From Flavobacterium croceum DSM 17960 (GTDB lineage Bacteria; Bacteroidota; Bacteroidia; Flavobacteriales; Flavobacteriaceae): a stretch of 64,000 nt of DNA. Numbering within the stretch: the first letter of the stretch is position 1; every line of letters begins with the position of its first letter. Below the pieces are notes generated by a model, which saw nothing but the letters and a program-made list of their open reading frames with translations, was not told the DNA's origin and ran no database searches. Shown here piece after piece: positions 27,778-35,657 of the stretch. The stretch covers positions 1 through 64,000 of the forward strand of contig NZ_PQNY01000014.1 in NCBI RefSeq assembly GCF_002917885.1. The letters run 5' to 3'. A program made the translations under genes and the position numbers.

Positions 27778-29961
27778 ATGGAAATGCAACAATTTTATTA
27801 TGACAACAAAATTGTAAGAAACTTTCTATATGCTTCAATAGCCTTTGGAGTTATAGGAATGTTAGTAGGGCTACTAGTAGCCTTTTTATATTTATTTCCG
27901 CAGCTAACAGATGGAATATCTTGGCTTAGTTACGGAAGATTGAGACCATTACATACCAATGCAGTTATTTTTGCTTTTGTAGGTAACGGAGTTTTTGCAG
28001 GGTCTTATTACTCTATGCAACGTTTGTTAAAAACTAGAATGTATAGTGATTTTCTCAGTAAATTTAATTTTTGGGGATGGCAACTAATCATTTTAGGAGC
28101 CGCAATCACTTTACCATTAGGATATACATCTTCAAAAGAGTATGCAGAGCTAGAATGGCCATTTGATATTGCTATTGCTTTAGTATGGGTAGCCTATGGT
28201 GTTAATATGATAGGAACTATTATTAAAAGAAGAGAGCGCCATATTTATGTAGCTATTTGGTTCTATATTGCTACATTTGTTGCGATTGCATTACTTCATA
28301 TTTTTAATAATCTTGAACTTCCAGTAAGTTTTAGTTCTTTAAAAAGTTATTCGGTATATGCAGGTGTACAAGATGCTTTAGTACAATGGTGGTATGGTCA
28401 CAATGCAGTAGCATTTTTTCTTACAACACCAATATTAGGTTTAATGTACTATTTTGTTCCTAAAGCGGCTAATAGACCTGTATATTCTTACAGATTATCA
28501 ATCATACACTTTTGGTCGCTAATATTTATTTATATTTGGGCAGGACCTCACCATTTATTATACTCTACATTGCCAGATTGGGCTCAAAATCTTGGTGTGG
28601 TATTCTCTGTAATGCTTATTGCTCCATCTTGGGGAGGTATGATTAATGGATTACTTACTCTAAGAGGAGTTTGGGATAAAGTAAGAGAAGATGCCGTATT
28701 AAAATTCTTTGTAGTAGCTATTACTGCTTATGGTATGTCTACCTTTGAAGGACCAATGCTATCATTAAAAAATGTAAACGCAATAGCACACTTTACAGAC
28801 TGGATTGTAGCTCACGTACACGTTGGTACTTTAGGATGGAATGGTTTTATCATGTTTGGTATGATTTACTATTTAATACCTCGTATGGCAAAAACTACTT
28901 TATATTCTGACAAATTAGCAAATTTCCATTTCTGGATAGGAACTTTAGGTATAATCTTGTATGTATTACCAATGTATGTTGCTGGTTTTACACAAGCCTC
29001 TATGTGGAAACAGTTTAACCCAGATGGTTCATTAGTCTATGGTAACTTCTTAGAAACTGTAACACAGTTAATACCAATGTATTGGATAAGAGCAACAGGA
29101 GGAACTTTATATTTTGTAGGTATTATAGTACTCGTTTATAATATTATTCAAACTATTAGACAAGGCTCTTCTATAGAAGATGAGTTGGCAGAAGCTCCTG
29201 CTCTTTCAAGAATTAGTCCTCACCAATTAAAAGGAGAGACTTGGCATTCTTGGTTAGAAAGAAAACCAGTTCAATTTACATTACTTACAACAGTAGCTGT
29301 TGCTATAGGAGGAATTATACAAATAGTTCCAATGCTTATTGTTAAATCAAATATTCCAACAATTGCATCAGTTAAACCATATACTCCATTAGAAATACAG
29401 GGTCGTGACATATATATAAGAGAAGGCTGTAATAATTGTCACTCTCAAATGATACGACCATTCCGTTCAGAAACTGCTAGATATGGAGATTATTCAAAAT
29501 CAGGAGAATATGTATACGACCATCCATTCTTATGGGGCTCAAAACGTACAGGTCCAGATTTGCATAGACTTGGTGGTAAATACAACGATAATTGGCATTT
29601 TAACCATATGTGGGATCCAAGAAGTACATCGTCAAACTCTATTATGCCTCCATACAAATGGCTATATGATAACAAAGCGATAGATAATTCTTTAATAGAG
29701 GATAAGATGAAAACATTGGTAAAAATAGGAGTTCCATACACAGACCAAGACATTTCAAATGCAAGAAAAAGTATTGAAGATCAATCCTCAAAAATTGAAG
29801 CTAATTTACATCAAGATCCAGATTTTGTGAAGTCTTATGAAGATAGCAAGAAAAATGCAGCGGCTAGAGGTGAAAAATTCGTTCCGATGAAAGATCGTGA
29901 GATTGTTGCTCTAATTGCTTACTTGCAAAGATTAGGTACAGATACAAAACCTAAAAAATAA
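27778..29961 (+). CDS. ccoNO: Fused cbb3 cytochrome c oxidase subunits I and II (CcoNO)
   Basis: Terminal high-affinity oxygen reductase. The 727-residue chain joins CcoN (about 1-475, twelve helices) to CcoO (about 500-727). Haem and CuB ligands appear in LRPLHTNAV (His59), WYGHNAVAFFLT, AGPHHLLYST and HVHVGTLGWNGF. CcoO contributes one membrane anchor and the c-type haem site Cys551-x2-Cys554-His555 (CNNCHSQMIRPF), followed by the distal methionine in SIMPPYKWL. The N-O fusion is typical of Bacteroidetes. It acts in the inner membrane and is followed by ccoQ after 5 nt. Confidence 0.96.
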   Translation: MEMQQFYYDNKIVRNFLYASIAFGVIGMLVGLLVAFLYLFPQLTDGISWLSYGRLRPLHTNAVIFAFVGNGVFAGSYYSMQRLLKTRMYSDFLSKFNFWGWQLIILGAAITLPLGYTSSKEYAELEWPFDIAIALVWVAYGVNMIGTIIKRRERHIYVAIWFYIATFVAIALLHIFNNLELPVSFSSLKSYSVYAGVQDALVQWWYGHNAVAFFLTTPILGLMYYFVPKAANRPVYSYRLSIIHFWSLIFIYIWAGPHHLLYSTLPDWAQNLGVVFSVMLIAPSWGGMINGLLTLRGVWDKVREDAVLKFFVVAITAYGMSTFEGPMLSLKNVNAIAHFTDWIVAHVHVGTLGWNGFIMFGMIYYLIPRMAKTTLYSDKLANFHFWIGTLGIILYVLPMYVAGFTQASMWKQFNPDGSLVYGNFLETVTQLIPMYWIRATGGTLYFVGIIVLVYNIIQTIRQGSSIEDELAEAPALSRISPHQLKGETWHSWLERKPVQFTLLTTVAVAIGGIIQIVPMLIVKSNIPTIASVKPYTPLEIQGRDIYIREGCNNCHSQMIRPFRSETARYGDYSKSGEYVYDHPFLWGSKRTGPDLHRLGGKYNDNWHFNHMWDPRSTSSNSIMPPYKWLYDNKAIDNSLIEDKMKTLVKIGVPYTDQDISNARKSIEDQSSKIEANLHQDPDFVKSYEDSKKNAAARGEKFVPMKDREIVALIAYLQRLGTDTKPKK

Positions 29962-29966
29962 TTAAA

Positions 29967-30134
29967 ATGTTAAAATTTGTAAAACACAACTTAGAAACAA
30001 TTGATGGAGTTGCTATCTATCCTATAATCTCTTTAACTATATTTTTCGTGGTATTTGTAGCATTTTTTATCTGGGCTTACACATACAAGAAAGATACTTT
30101 AAAAGAGTTGAGCGAATTACCATTTAATGACTAA
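29967..30134 (+). CDS. ccoQ: CcoQ-like small subunit of cbb3 oxidase
   Basis: A 55-residue frame between ccoNO and ccoP. It starts MLKFVKHNLETIDGVAIYP, has a single membrane helix (about 19-38), then a charged tail YKKDTLKELSELPFND. Size, topology and position match CcoQ/FixQ, which stabilises the oxidase complex; sequence conservation in the family is low. Spacing is 5 nt from ccoNO and 18 nt to ccoP, so it is in the same transcript. Confidence 0.82.
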   Translation: MLKFVKHNLETIDGVAIYPIISLTIFFVVFVAFFIWAYTYKKDTLKELSELPFND

Positions 30135-30152
30135 ATATAAATTTATTTTCAA

Positions 30153-31115
30153 ATGAAAAAATTAATCCCATCATATGTAAGAATTCCACTGATATTTGCA
30201 ATAGTTTTTGCAGCTTTGGAATATTTTATAGACTCAGGAGATAAGCCGGCATTTATAAAATACCCTATGGTATCTATCTTCTTAGCAGTTTTTCTGTTCT
30301 TGCTTATTGCCATAGAAATTGTTTTAAACGCAATAGACAAAGTAACCTATCATTTATTAACAGAAGAGCAAAAACAACAATTAAATGAAGCACAATCGTT
30401 ACCATTTACCGAAAGTGCCTTCTACAAAGGAGTAGTAAGTAAACTTACTCGTTCTAAAGGTATAGAACAAGAATCTGATGTAATGCTAGATCATGATTAC
30501 GACGGTATCAAAGAGCTAGATAATGTACTGCCACCATGGTGGGTATATTTATTCTATGCTACTGTTTTGTTCGCAGGAATTTATTTAGTTCGTTTCCATA
30601 TGCTTGGAGCAGATAATCAAGCTTTAGAATACACTAAATCTGTAGAAGAAGCAAAATTAGCAGTTGCAGAATACCAAAAAAGTGCACCAGATTTAATGAC
30701 AAAAGACAAAGTTACACTTCTTACAGACAAAGAAAGTTTAGCACAAGGTAAAGCAATTTTCCAAAATACATGTGTAGCTTGTCATAGAGCAGACGCAGGT
30801 GGACAAATTGGTCCAAACCTTACAGATGATATGTGGATAAATGGCGGAGGTATTAAAAATGTATTTAATACAATTATGGAAGGAGGTAGAGATGGCAAAG
30901 GTATGCAAGCTTGGAAATCTACTATAAAACCTACTGATATCCAAAAAATTGCTAGTTACGTACTATCATTACAAGGATCAAATCCTAAAGATCCAAAACC
31001 AACAGAGCCAGAAGCTAAAAAATGGGTAGAAGAAGGAGCACCTGCTGCTACCCCTGCAGATGCAAAAGCTACTGATTCAACAAAAGTAGCCGATGCTACT
31101 CCAGTTAAAAAATAA
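30153..31115 (+). CDS. ccoP: cbb3 oxidase subunit III CcoP, single haem c
   Basis: Membrane-bound cytochrome c that passes electrons to CcoNO. The 320-residue product has two N-terminal helices (about 8-27 and 39-61), a third (about 131-148) with the PWWVYLFYATVLFAGIYL motif of the CcoP N domain, and one cytochrome c domain with Cys207-x2-Cys210-His211 (CVACH). Proteobacterial CcoP carries two haems; a single one is usual in Bacteroidetes. The C-terminal 25 residues are A/T/K-rich low complexity. A strong terminator follows, ending the ccoS-N-Q-P operon. Confidence 0.93.
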   Translation: MKKLIPSYVRIPLIFAIVFAALEYFIDSGDKPAFIKYPMVSIFLAVFLFLLIAIEIVLNAIDKVTYHLLTEEQKQQLNEAQSLPFTESAFYKGVVSKLTRSKGIEQESDVMLDHDYDGIKELDNVLPPWWVYLFYATVLFAGIYLVRFHMLGADNQALEYTKSVEEAKLAVAEYQKSAPDLMTKDKVTLLTDKESLAQGKAIFQNTCVACHRADAGGQIGPNLTDDMWINGGGIKNVFNTIMEGGRDGKGMQAWKSTIKPTDIQKIASYVLSLQGSNPKDPKPTEPEAKKWVEEGAPAATPADAKATDSTKVADATPVKK

Positions 31116-31128
31116 GAAAAAGAAAACT

Positions 31129-31162
31129 AAAATCCTGCATAAAAGCTTATGCAGGATTTTTA
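31129..31162 (+). terminator. Terminator after ccoP
   Basis: A perfect 14-bp stem (31129-31142 with 31147-31160) with a 4-nt loop and T-rich 3' side, placed 13 nt after the ccoP stop. It separates the oxidase structural genes from ccoG-ccoH. Confidence 0.85.
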
Positions 31163-31271
31163 CCCTAAAAAAGAAATTTGCTATGAAATCGCTATTAAAA
31201 ACAACTTTGCTTTTGCAAATAGTAATGTAGATAATGCGATACATATTTTGCTAATACAATAATTATCTACT

Positions 31272-32693
31272 ATGAAAGAAGAAACCCCAAATGATGCCTT
31301 TAGAGATAGTATAAGCACTATTAATCAAGAAGGTAAAAGAGCATGGATATTTCCCAAAAAACCAAAAGGGAGATATTATGACAAACGAAAAATAGTAAGT
31401 TATTTGCTACTACTATTTTTATTTGCGGCGCCATTTGTAAAAATAAATGGTAATCAATTTTTAATGTTTAATGTATTAGAAAGAAGATTCAATATATTTG
31501 GATTTCCTTTTTTTCCTCAAGATTTTCACATTTTTGTAATCATTATGATTATAGGTGTAGTAAGTCTTGCCTTATTTACTGTTGCGTTTGGTAGAATTTT
31601 TTGCGGTTGGATTTGCCCGCAAACCATTTTTATGGAAATGGTTTTCAGACGAATAGAATACCTTATAGAAGGCGACAGAAATGCACAAATAAAATTAAGT
31701 AAGCAAGAATGGAATGCAGAAAAAATTAGAAAAAAAACACTTAAAGTACTTGTATTCTTTATCATATCTTTTCTTATTGCTAATGTCTTTTTAGCCTATT
31801 TAATAGGTAGTGATACATTATTATTATATATAGAAAACGGCCCAGCAGCACATTCTAGTACACTTATTGCTTTATTAATATTTACTGCTGTTTTTTACTT
31901 TGTATTTGCTTGGTTTAGAGAACAAGTGTGTATTATAGCTTGTCCGTATGGTAGAATGCAAGGAGTTCTTTTAGACAACAAAACTATTAATGTAGCCTAC
32001 GATTACGTTCGTGGAGAGGGTGAAGCAGGAAGAGGAAAAATAATAAAAACTGAAGACAGAAAAGCATCGGGTAAAGGCGATTGTATAGATTGTAAACTTT
32101 GCGTACAAGTTTGTCCTACAGGTATAGATATTAGAAATGGAACACAATTAGAATGTGTAAATTGTACAGCCTGTATTGATGAGTGCGATACTATTATGGA
32201 TAGTGTTGGCTTGCCAAAAGGACTAATACGATATGCTAGTGAAGATGAAATTGCTAAAAAACAAAAATTTGTTTTCTCAAACCGAATGAAAGGTTATGCA
32301 GCAGTTTTAGTAATACTTACAGGGGTATTTATTGGCATGTTATTTTTAAGAACAGAGGTAGAAGCTACCATATTAAAAATGCCAGGACAATTATTTCAAC
32401 ATGAAGGCGATAAGATATCGAATATATATACCTACAAAATTATCAACAAAACCAATCAAGATTTGAATGATGTACATTTTAAATTGGTTTCACCAAAGGG
32501 AGAATTAAAAGTAGTAGGTAATCAACATTTTAAAATAGCAAAACAACAACTAGGTAAAGGTATCTTTTTCTTGAAAATACATCCTGCGTTTTTAAACGGA
32601 GATAAAACCAATGTAAAAGTTGAGGTGTATAACGGGAAGCATTTAATAGATACCGAAACAGCTACTTTTTTAGGACCTAGAAGTTTTAACTAA
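31272..32693 (+). CDS. ccoG: Cytochrome c oxidase accessory protein CcoG (FixG/RdxA)
   Basis: Membrane iron-sulfur protein implicated in copper reduction for cbb3 assembly. The 473-residue chain has membrane helices near 40, 90, 160, 195 and 340. It has the CGWICPQTIFMEMVFRRIE block, CIIACPYGRMQG, and two 4Fe-4S ferredoxin-type motifs (CIDCKLCVQVCP and CVNCTACIDECD near 271-311). A C-terminal periplasmic immunoglobulin-like domain follows. It lies 156 nt after ccoP behind a terminator, so it needs its own promoter, though I see no clear TAnnTTTG or ATGA-N6-TCAT there. ccoH follows after 32 nt. Confidence 0.93.
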   Translation: MKEETPNDAFRDSISTINQEGKRAWIFPKKPKGRYYDKRKIVSYLLLLFLFAAPFVKINGNQFLMFNVLERRFNIFGFPFFPQDFHIFVIIMIIGVVSLALFTVAFGRIFCGWICPQTIFMEMVFRRIEYLIEGDRNAQIKLSKQEWNAEKIRKKTLKVLVFFIISFLIANVFLAYLIGSDTLLLYIENGPAAHSSTLIALLIFTAVFYFVFAWFREQVCIIACPYGRMQGVLLDNKTINVAYDYVRGEGEAGRGKIIKTEDRKASGKGDCIDCKLCVQVCPTGIDIRNGTQLECVNCTACIDECDTIMDSVGLPKGLIRYASEDEIAKKQKFVFSNRMKGYAAVLVILTGVFIGMLFLRTEVEATILKMPGQLFQHEGDKISNIYTYKIINKTNQDLNDVHFKLVSPKGELKVVGNQHFKIAKQQLGKGIFFLKIHPAFLNGDKTNVKVEVYNGKHLIDTETATFLGPRSFN

Positions 32694-32725
32694 TAAAATA
32701 CCAATAACTCTAAATATAACAACAA

Positions 32726-33172
32726 ATGAAAATTAACTGGGGAAAAGGAATTGTAATTGCTTTTGCACTTTTTATGGCTTTTATTTTATTTTTTGTATTT
32801 CTTGTTCAGTCAGATTCAAAATATGATAACGAACTTGTAACAGAAGATTATTATAAAAAAGAAGGTACAGTTCAATCGGATATTGACAAAGAAGAAAGAG
32901 CAAACAAGCTCATAAACAAGTTAGAAATAAAAACAACAACAGAAGGAATAGATGTAGTTTTTCCAGCCGATATAGATTATAAAACTATAAAAGGAAAAGT
33001 GTCCCTCTATAGACCGTCCAATCAAAAATTAGATTTTGAAATTCCTATTTCTCTTTCTAGTCCACATTTGCTCATACCTAAAAGTAATTTGGTTGGCGGT
33101 CGTTGGGACATTAATATCGCTTGGAGTAGCAACGGAAAAGAGTATTTATCTAAAAAATCAATTTATTTTTAA
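32726..33172 (+). CDS. ccoH: FixH/CcoH family protein
   Basis: A 148-residue protein with one N-terminal membrane helix (about 8-29) and a periplasmic beta-rich domain. The early block SKYDNELVTEDYYKKE matches the FixH family, and the final strands include GGRWDINIAW. CcoH interacts with CcoN and stabilises oxidase assembly. It is 32 nt after ccoG and 11 nt before the next gene, so ccoG-ccoH-33184-33917 form one transcript. Confidence 0.88.
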   Translation: MKINWGKGIVIAFALFMAFILFFVFLVQSDSKYDNELVTEDYYKKEGTVQSDIDKEERANKLINKLEIKTTTEGIDVVFPADIDYKTIKGKVSLYRPSNQKLDFEIPISLSSPHLLIPKSNLVGGRWDINIAWSSNGKEYLSKKSIYF

Positions 33173-33183
33173 TACAACACCCA

Positions 33184-33885
33184 ATGTTATTTACTGCTTT
33201 ACTTTTCGGATTGGTAAGTAGCCTGCATTGTATAGGTATGTGCGGACCTATTGCTATGATGTTGCCTGTAAGCAGAACAAATCCTGCGTTAAAAACACTT
33301 CAGTTATTGATGTATCATGCGGGTAGATTGAGCTCTTATGGTTTTTTAGGATTGATTTTTGGAATGATTGGAAAAGGATTGTTTATAGCTGGATTTCAGC
33401 AAAAACTTTCTATAATTATGGGGATACTCATGATTACTATTACGCTTATTCCCGAAAGAATATTTATGCAGTACAATTTTTCAAAACCTATTTATAAAAT
33501 TATAAGCTCAGTAAAATCGTCATTGGGTAAACAACTCAAAAAAAAGTCGCCAATTTCACTGTATGCAATAGGAGTTTTAAATGGCTTTTTACCTTGCGGA
33601 TTGGTATATGCTGCTTTATTTGGAGCGATAGCAATACAAAGTCCTTTTAAAAGTACTGTATACATGATTGTATATGGTTTGGGTACTATACCGATGATGA
33701 GTTTGATAGTTTATGTTTCTCATTTTTTATCAAACCCAATAAGAAATAAATTGCAAAAATTAATACCAGTAGTTTCGGTTGTAATAGGTATGTTGTTTGT
33801 GATGAGAGGTTTAGGGCTCGATTTGCCTTATGTTTCTCCCAGCACTATGAATTTATTTGTAAAACCAGATGCTACTTGTCATTAA
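33184..33885 (+). CDS. TauE/SafE-like (DsbD-type) membrane protein of the cco cluster
   Basis: A 233-residue protein with about six membrane helices. Motifs SLHCIGMCGPIAMM near the start and NGFLPCGLVYAALFGA near residue 140 are paired cysteine/proline blocks of the DsbD transmembrane and sulfite-exporter TauE/SafE family. In proteobacteria a homologous gene in fixGHIS-type clusters is linked to copper or cytochrome maturation; here the position after ccoH supports a role in oxidase assembly rather than sulfite export. The C terminus ends DATCH. Confidence 0.82.
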   Translation: MLFTALLFGLVSSLHCIGMCGPIAMMLPVSRTNPALKTLQLLMYHAGRLSSYGFLGLIFGMIGKGLFIAGFQQKLSIIMGILMITITLIPERIFMQYNFSKPIYKIISSVKSSLGKQLKKKSPISLYAIGVLNGFLPCGLVYAALFGAIAIQSPFKSTVYMIVYGLGTIPMMSLIVYVSHFLSNPIRNKLQKLIPVVSVVIGMLFVMRGLGLDLPYVSPSTMNLFVKPDATCH

Positions 33886-33916
33886 ATACTAAATATACTA
33901 ACTAAATTTTTTTATT

Positions 33917-34147
33917 ATGGAAAGACACGATTTGCCACACGATTTCCCTGAATTTGCAGAGAAAATCCAAACATTAAAAGAAGCAGACCCACATTTTAAT
34001 GAATTGTTTGAAGAATATAGCAAAGTAGAAAGTGAAGTGTACCGAATCAATACAGGAGAGGAAAACCATATTGATGAATATGTTCATGAACTAAAAGCTA
34101 AATTGTTGCATTTAAAAGACGAAATTTATTCAATACTTAGAAAGTAA
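33917..34147 (+). CDS. YdcH/DUF465-like small protein
   Basis: A 76-residue helical, highly charged protein starting MERHDLPHDFPEFAEKI and containing FNELFEEYSKVESEVYRIN. This matches the YdcH (DUF465) family of short helical-hairpin proteins of unknown function. It is the last gene of the ccoG-ccoH transcript, 31 nt after the TauE-like gene and 9 nt before a strong terminator. Its retention in this cluster may mean a link to microaerobic growth, but that is inference. Confidence 0.78.
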   Translation: MERHDLPHDFPEFAEKIQTLKEADPHFNELFEEYSKVESEVYRINTGEENHIDEYVHELKAKLLHLKDEIYSILRK

Positions 34148-34156
34148 CATTCAAAT

Positions 34157-34184
34157 AAAAAGCACGCCCAAAGCGTGCTTTTTT
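34157..34184. terminator. Bidirectional terminator between YdcH-like gene and hemN
   Basis: A perfect 11-bp stem (34157-34167 with 34173-34183) with a 5-nt loop CCAAA, flanked by A-run and T-run. It serves the plus-strand ccoG operon and the minus-strand hemN gene ending at 34188. Confidence 0.87.
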
Positions 34185-34187
34185 ATG

Positions 34188-35552
34188 CTATACTGTCATT
34201 GAAAACAAACGTGTTTCGGGCATTTTTCTTTTAAGTCTTAAATCAAAAGCCATACAAATATTGCGTACAAAAGGTTTCCCTTTTTCTGTAACTGTAATCT
34301 CATTATTATGTAAGGTTAATAACCCATCTTCTTCCATTTCTTTTAAAGAATCAATTATTTCAGGTAACTCAGGTAAATACAAATTACTATCGTTCCAAGA
34401 TGTGTAAAAATGACACATTAAATTCAATATATGTTTTCTAATGATTAAATCTTCATCATCTAATACATGTCCTTTACATACAGGTAACTCATTCTGTGCC
34501 AAACTATCGTAATACTCCTCTACAGATTTTATATTTTGTGCAAAGCTATACCAACTATCGCTTATAGATGAAACTCCTAACCCAATCATTACTTGGGTTT
34601 TTCCAGAGGTGTAGCCCATAAAGTTTCTATGTAATTTTTTTTCTTGATAGGCTTGGTACATGCTATCTGTTTCTAAAGCAAAATGATCCATTCCTATTTC
34701 ATAATATCCATTTTGAGCTAATCGTTTTTTACCTTCTTCATACAGTTTTCTTTTTTCATCATCTCGAGGTAAATCTTCATCATTAAAACCCCTTTGTCCA
34801 TTTCCTTTTATCCAAGGCACATGTGCATAGCTGTAATAAGCAAGCCTATCGGGTTGTAACGATTTTGTTTTGTCAATAGTATCTATGGCATCATTAAGGC
34901 TTTGAAAAGGTAAACCAAAAACCAAGTCATGACTTATAGATTTGTAGCCAATTTCTTTTGCCCAAAGTGTTACTTTTGCCACATTATGAAAAGGTTGTAT
35001 TCTATGTATAGCTGCTTGTACTTTTTCTGAATAATCTTGTACGCCAAAACTTACTCTTCTAAAACCAACATTATATAGGGTTTCTAAATGTTTTTTTGTT
35101 GTATTGTTTGGGTGTCCTTCAAAACTAAACTCATGGTTTTTTGCTATTTCAGCATGTTTTGTTATGCCTAGAATTAAATGTTCTAAGTTTTCTGCTGAAA
35201 AAAAAGTAGGTGTACCACCACCCAAATGAATCTCTTTAATTATAGGTTTTTCGGGCAATATTGCACAATACAATTCCCATTCTTTTAATAAAGCTTCTAT
35301 GTATGGATGCTCTACATCGTGCCTTTTTGTTATGCGTTTATGACATCCGCAAAAAGTACAAAGACTTTCGCAAAAAGGTAAATGAATGTAAATACTAATG
35401 CCTTCAGATTGATTAGATTCTTTAAATGACTTTAGTAGGGTATCAATCCATAAGTTTTTAGAAAAGCCAGTTTCTTCCCAATATGGAACAGTGGGGTAGC
35501 TGGTATATCTAGGTCCTGGAACATTATATTTCTGAATTATTGATACAGACAT
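34188..35552 (-). CDS. hemN: Oxygen-independent coproporphyrinogen III oxidase
   Basis: Radical-SAM decarboxylase that converts coproporphyrinogen III to protoporphyrinogen IX without oxygen, supplying haem under microaerobic conditions. The 454-residue length and N-terminal YNVPGPRYTSYPTVPYW block are specific to true HemN. The cluster cysteines are C61, C65 and C68 (CESLCTFC) followed by GC, and LGGGTPTFF is the SAM-binding strand. Its product haem would feed the cbb3 genes upstream. The promoter at 35575-35618 carries an Fnr-like palindrome. Confidence 0.95.
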   Translation of the reverse strand: MSVSIIQKYNVPGPRYTSYPTVPYWEETGFSKNLWIDTLLKSFKESNQSEGISIYIHLPFCESLCTFCGCHKRITKRHDVEHPYIEALLKEWELYCAILPEKPIIKEIHLGGGTPTFFSAENLEHLILGITKHAEIAKNHEFSFEGHPNNTTKKHLETLYNVGFRRVSFGVQDYSEKVQAAIHRIQPFHNVAKVTLWAKEIGYKSISHDLVFGLPFQSLNDAIDTIDKTKSLQPDRLAYYSYAHVPWIKGNGQRGFNDEDLPRDDEKRKLYEEGKKRLAQNGYYEIGMDHFALETDSMYQAYQEKKLHRNFMGYTSGKTQVMIGLGVSSISDSWYSFAQNIKSVEEYYDSLAQNELPVCKGHVLDDEDLIIRKHILNLMCHFYTSWNDSNLYLPELPEIIDSLKEMEEDGLLTLHNNEITVTEKGKPFVRNICMAFDLRLKRKMPETRLFSMTV

Positions 35553-35574
35553 AACACATGTAATTTAAAGTATG

Positions 35575-35618
35575 CTAAAATAGCTTCAAATAGGCAATTC
35601 TAAAATGACAATTGTCAT
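35575..35618 (-). promoter_or_regulatory. Fnr-like operator plus -7-like element of hemN
   Basis: The perfect palindrome ATGACAATTGTCAT spans 35605-35618. On the minus strand, 22 nt downstream of it, is TATTTTAG (35575-35582), which matches TAnnTTTG in all but one fixed position. The centre-to-box distance of 29.5 nt equals that at ccoI and ccoS. The predicted start lies about 18 nt before the hemN ATG. No -33 TTG is present. Confidence 0.65.
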
Positions 35619-35652
35619 AAAAAAAGCTTACCTGTTTTTGGGTAAGCTTTTC
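35617..35652 (-). terminator. Terminator of the DUF349 gene
   Basis: A perfect 11-bp stem (35622-35632 with 35641-35651) with an 8-nt loop. On the minus strand it is followed by seven T residues (plus-strand A-run 35619-35625). It starts right after the DUF349 stop and abuts the Fnr-like palindrome of hemN. Confidence 0.83.
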
Positions 35653-35657
35653 AAAAT

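Noticed and set aside
31149..31262. A 37-codon frame between ccoP and ccoG starting at an ATG inside the terminator
   Set aside because: Its start lies in the 3' arm of a perfect terminator, its composition is unremarkable, and no promoter box precedes it.
33036..33221. 61-codon plus-strand frame overlapping ccoH and the TauE-like gene
   Set aside because: It is out of frame with both clear genes and is a shadow of them.
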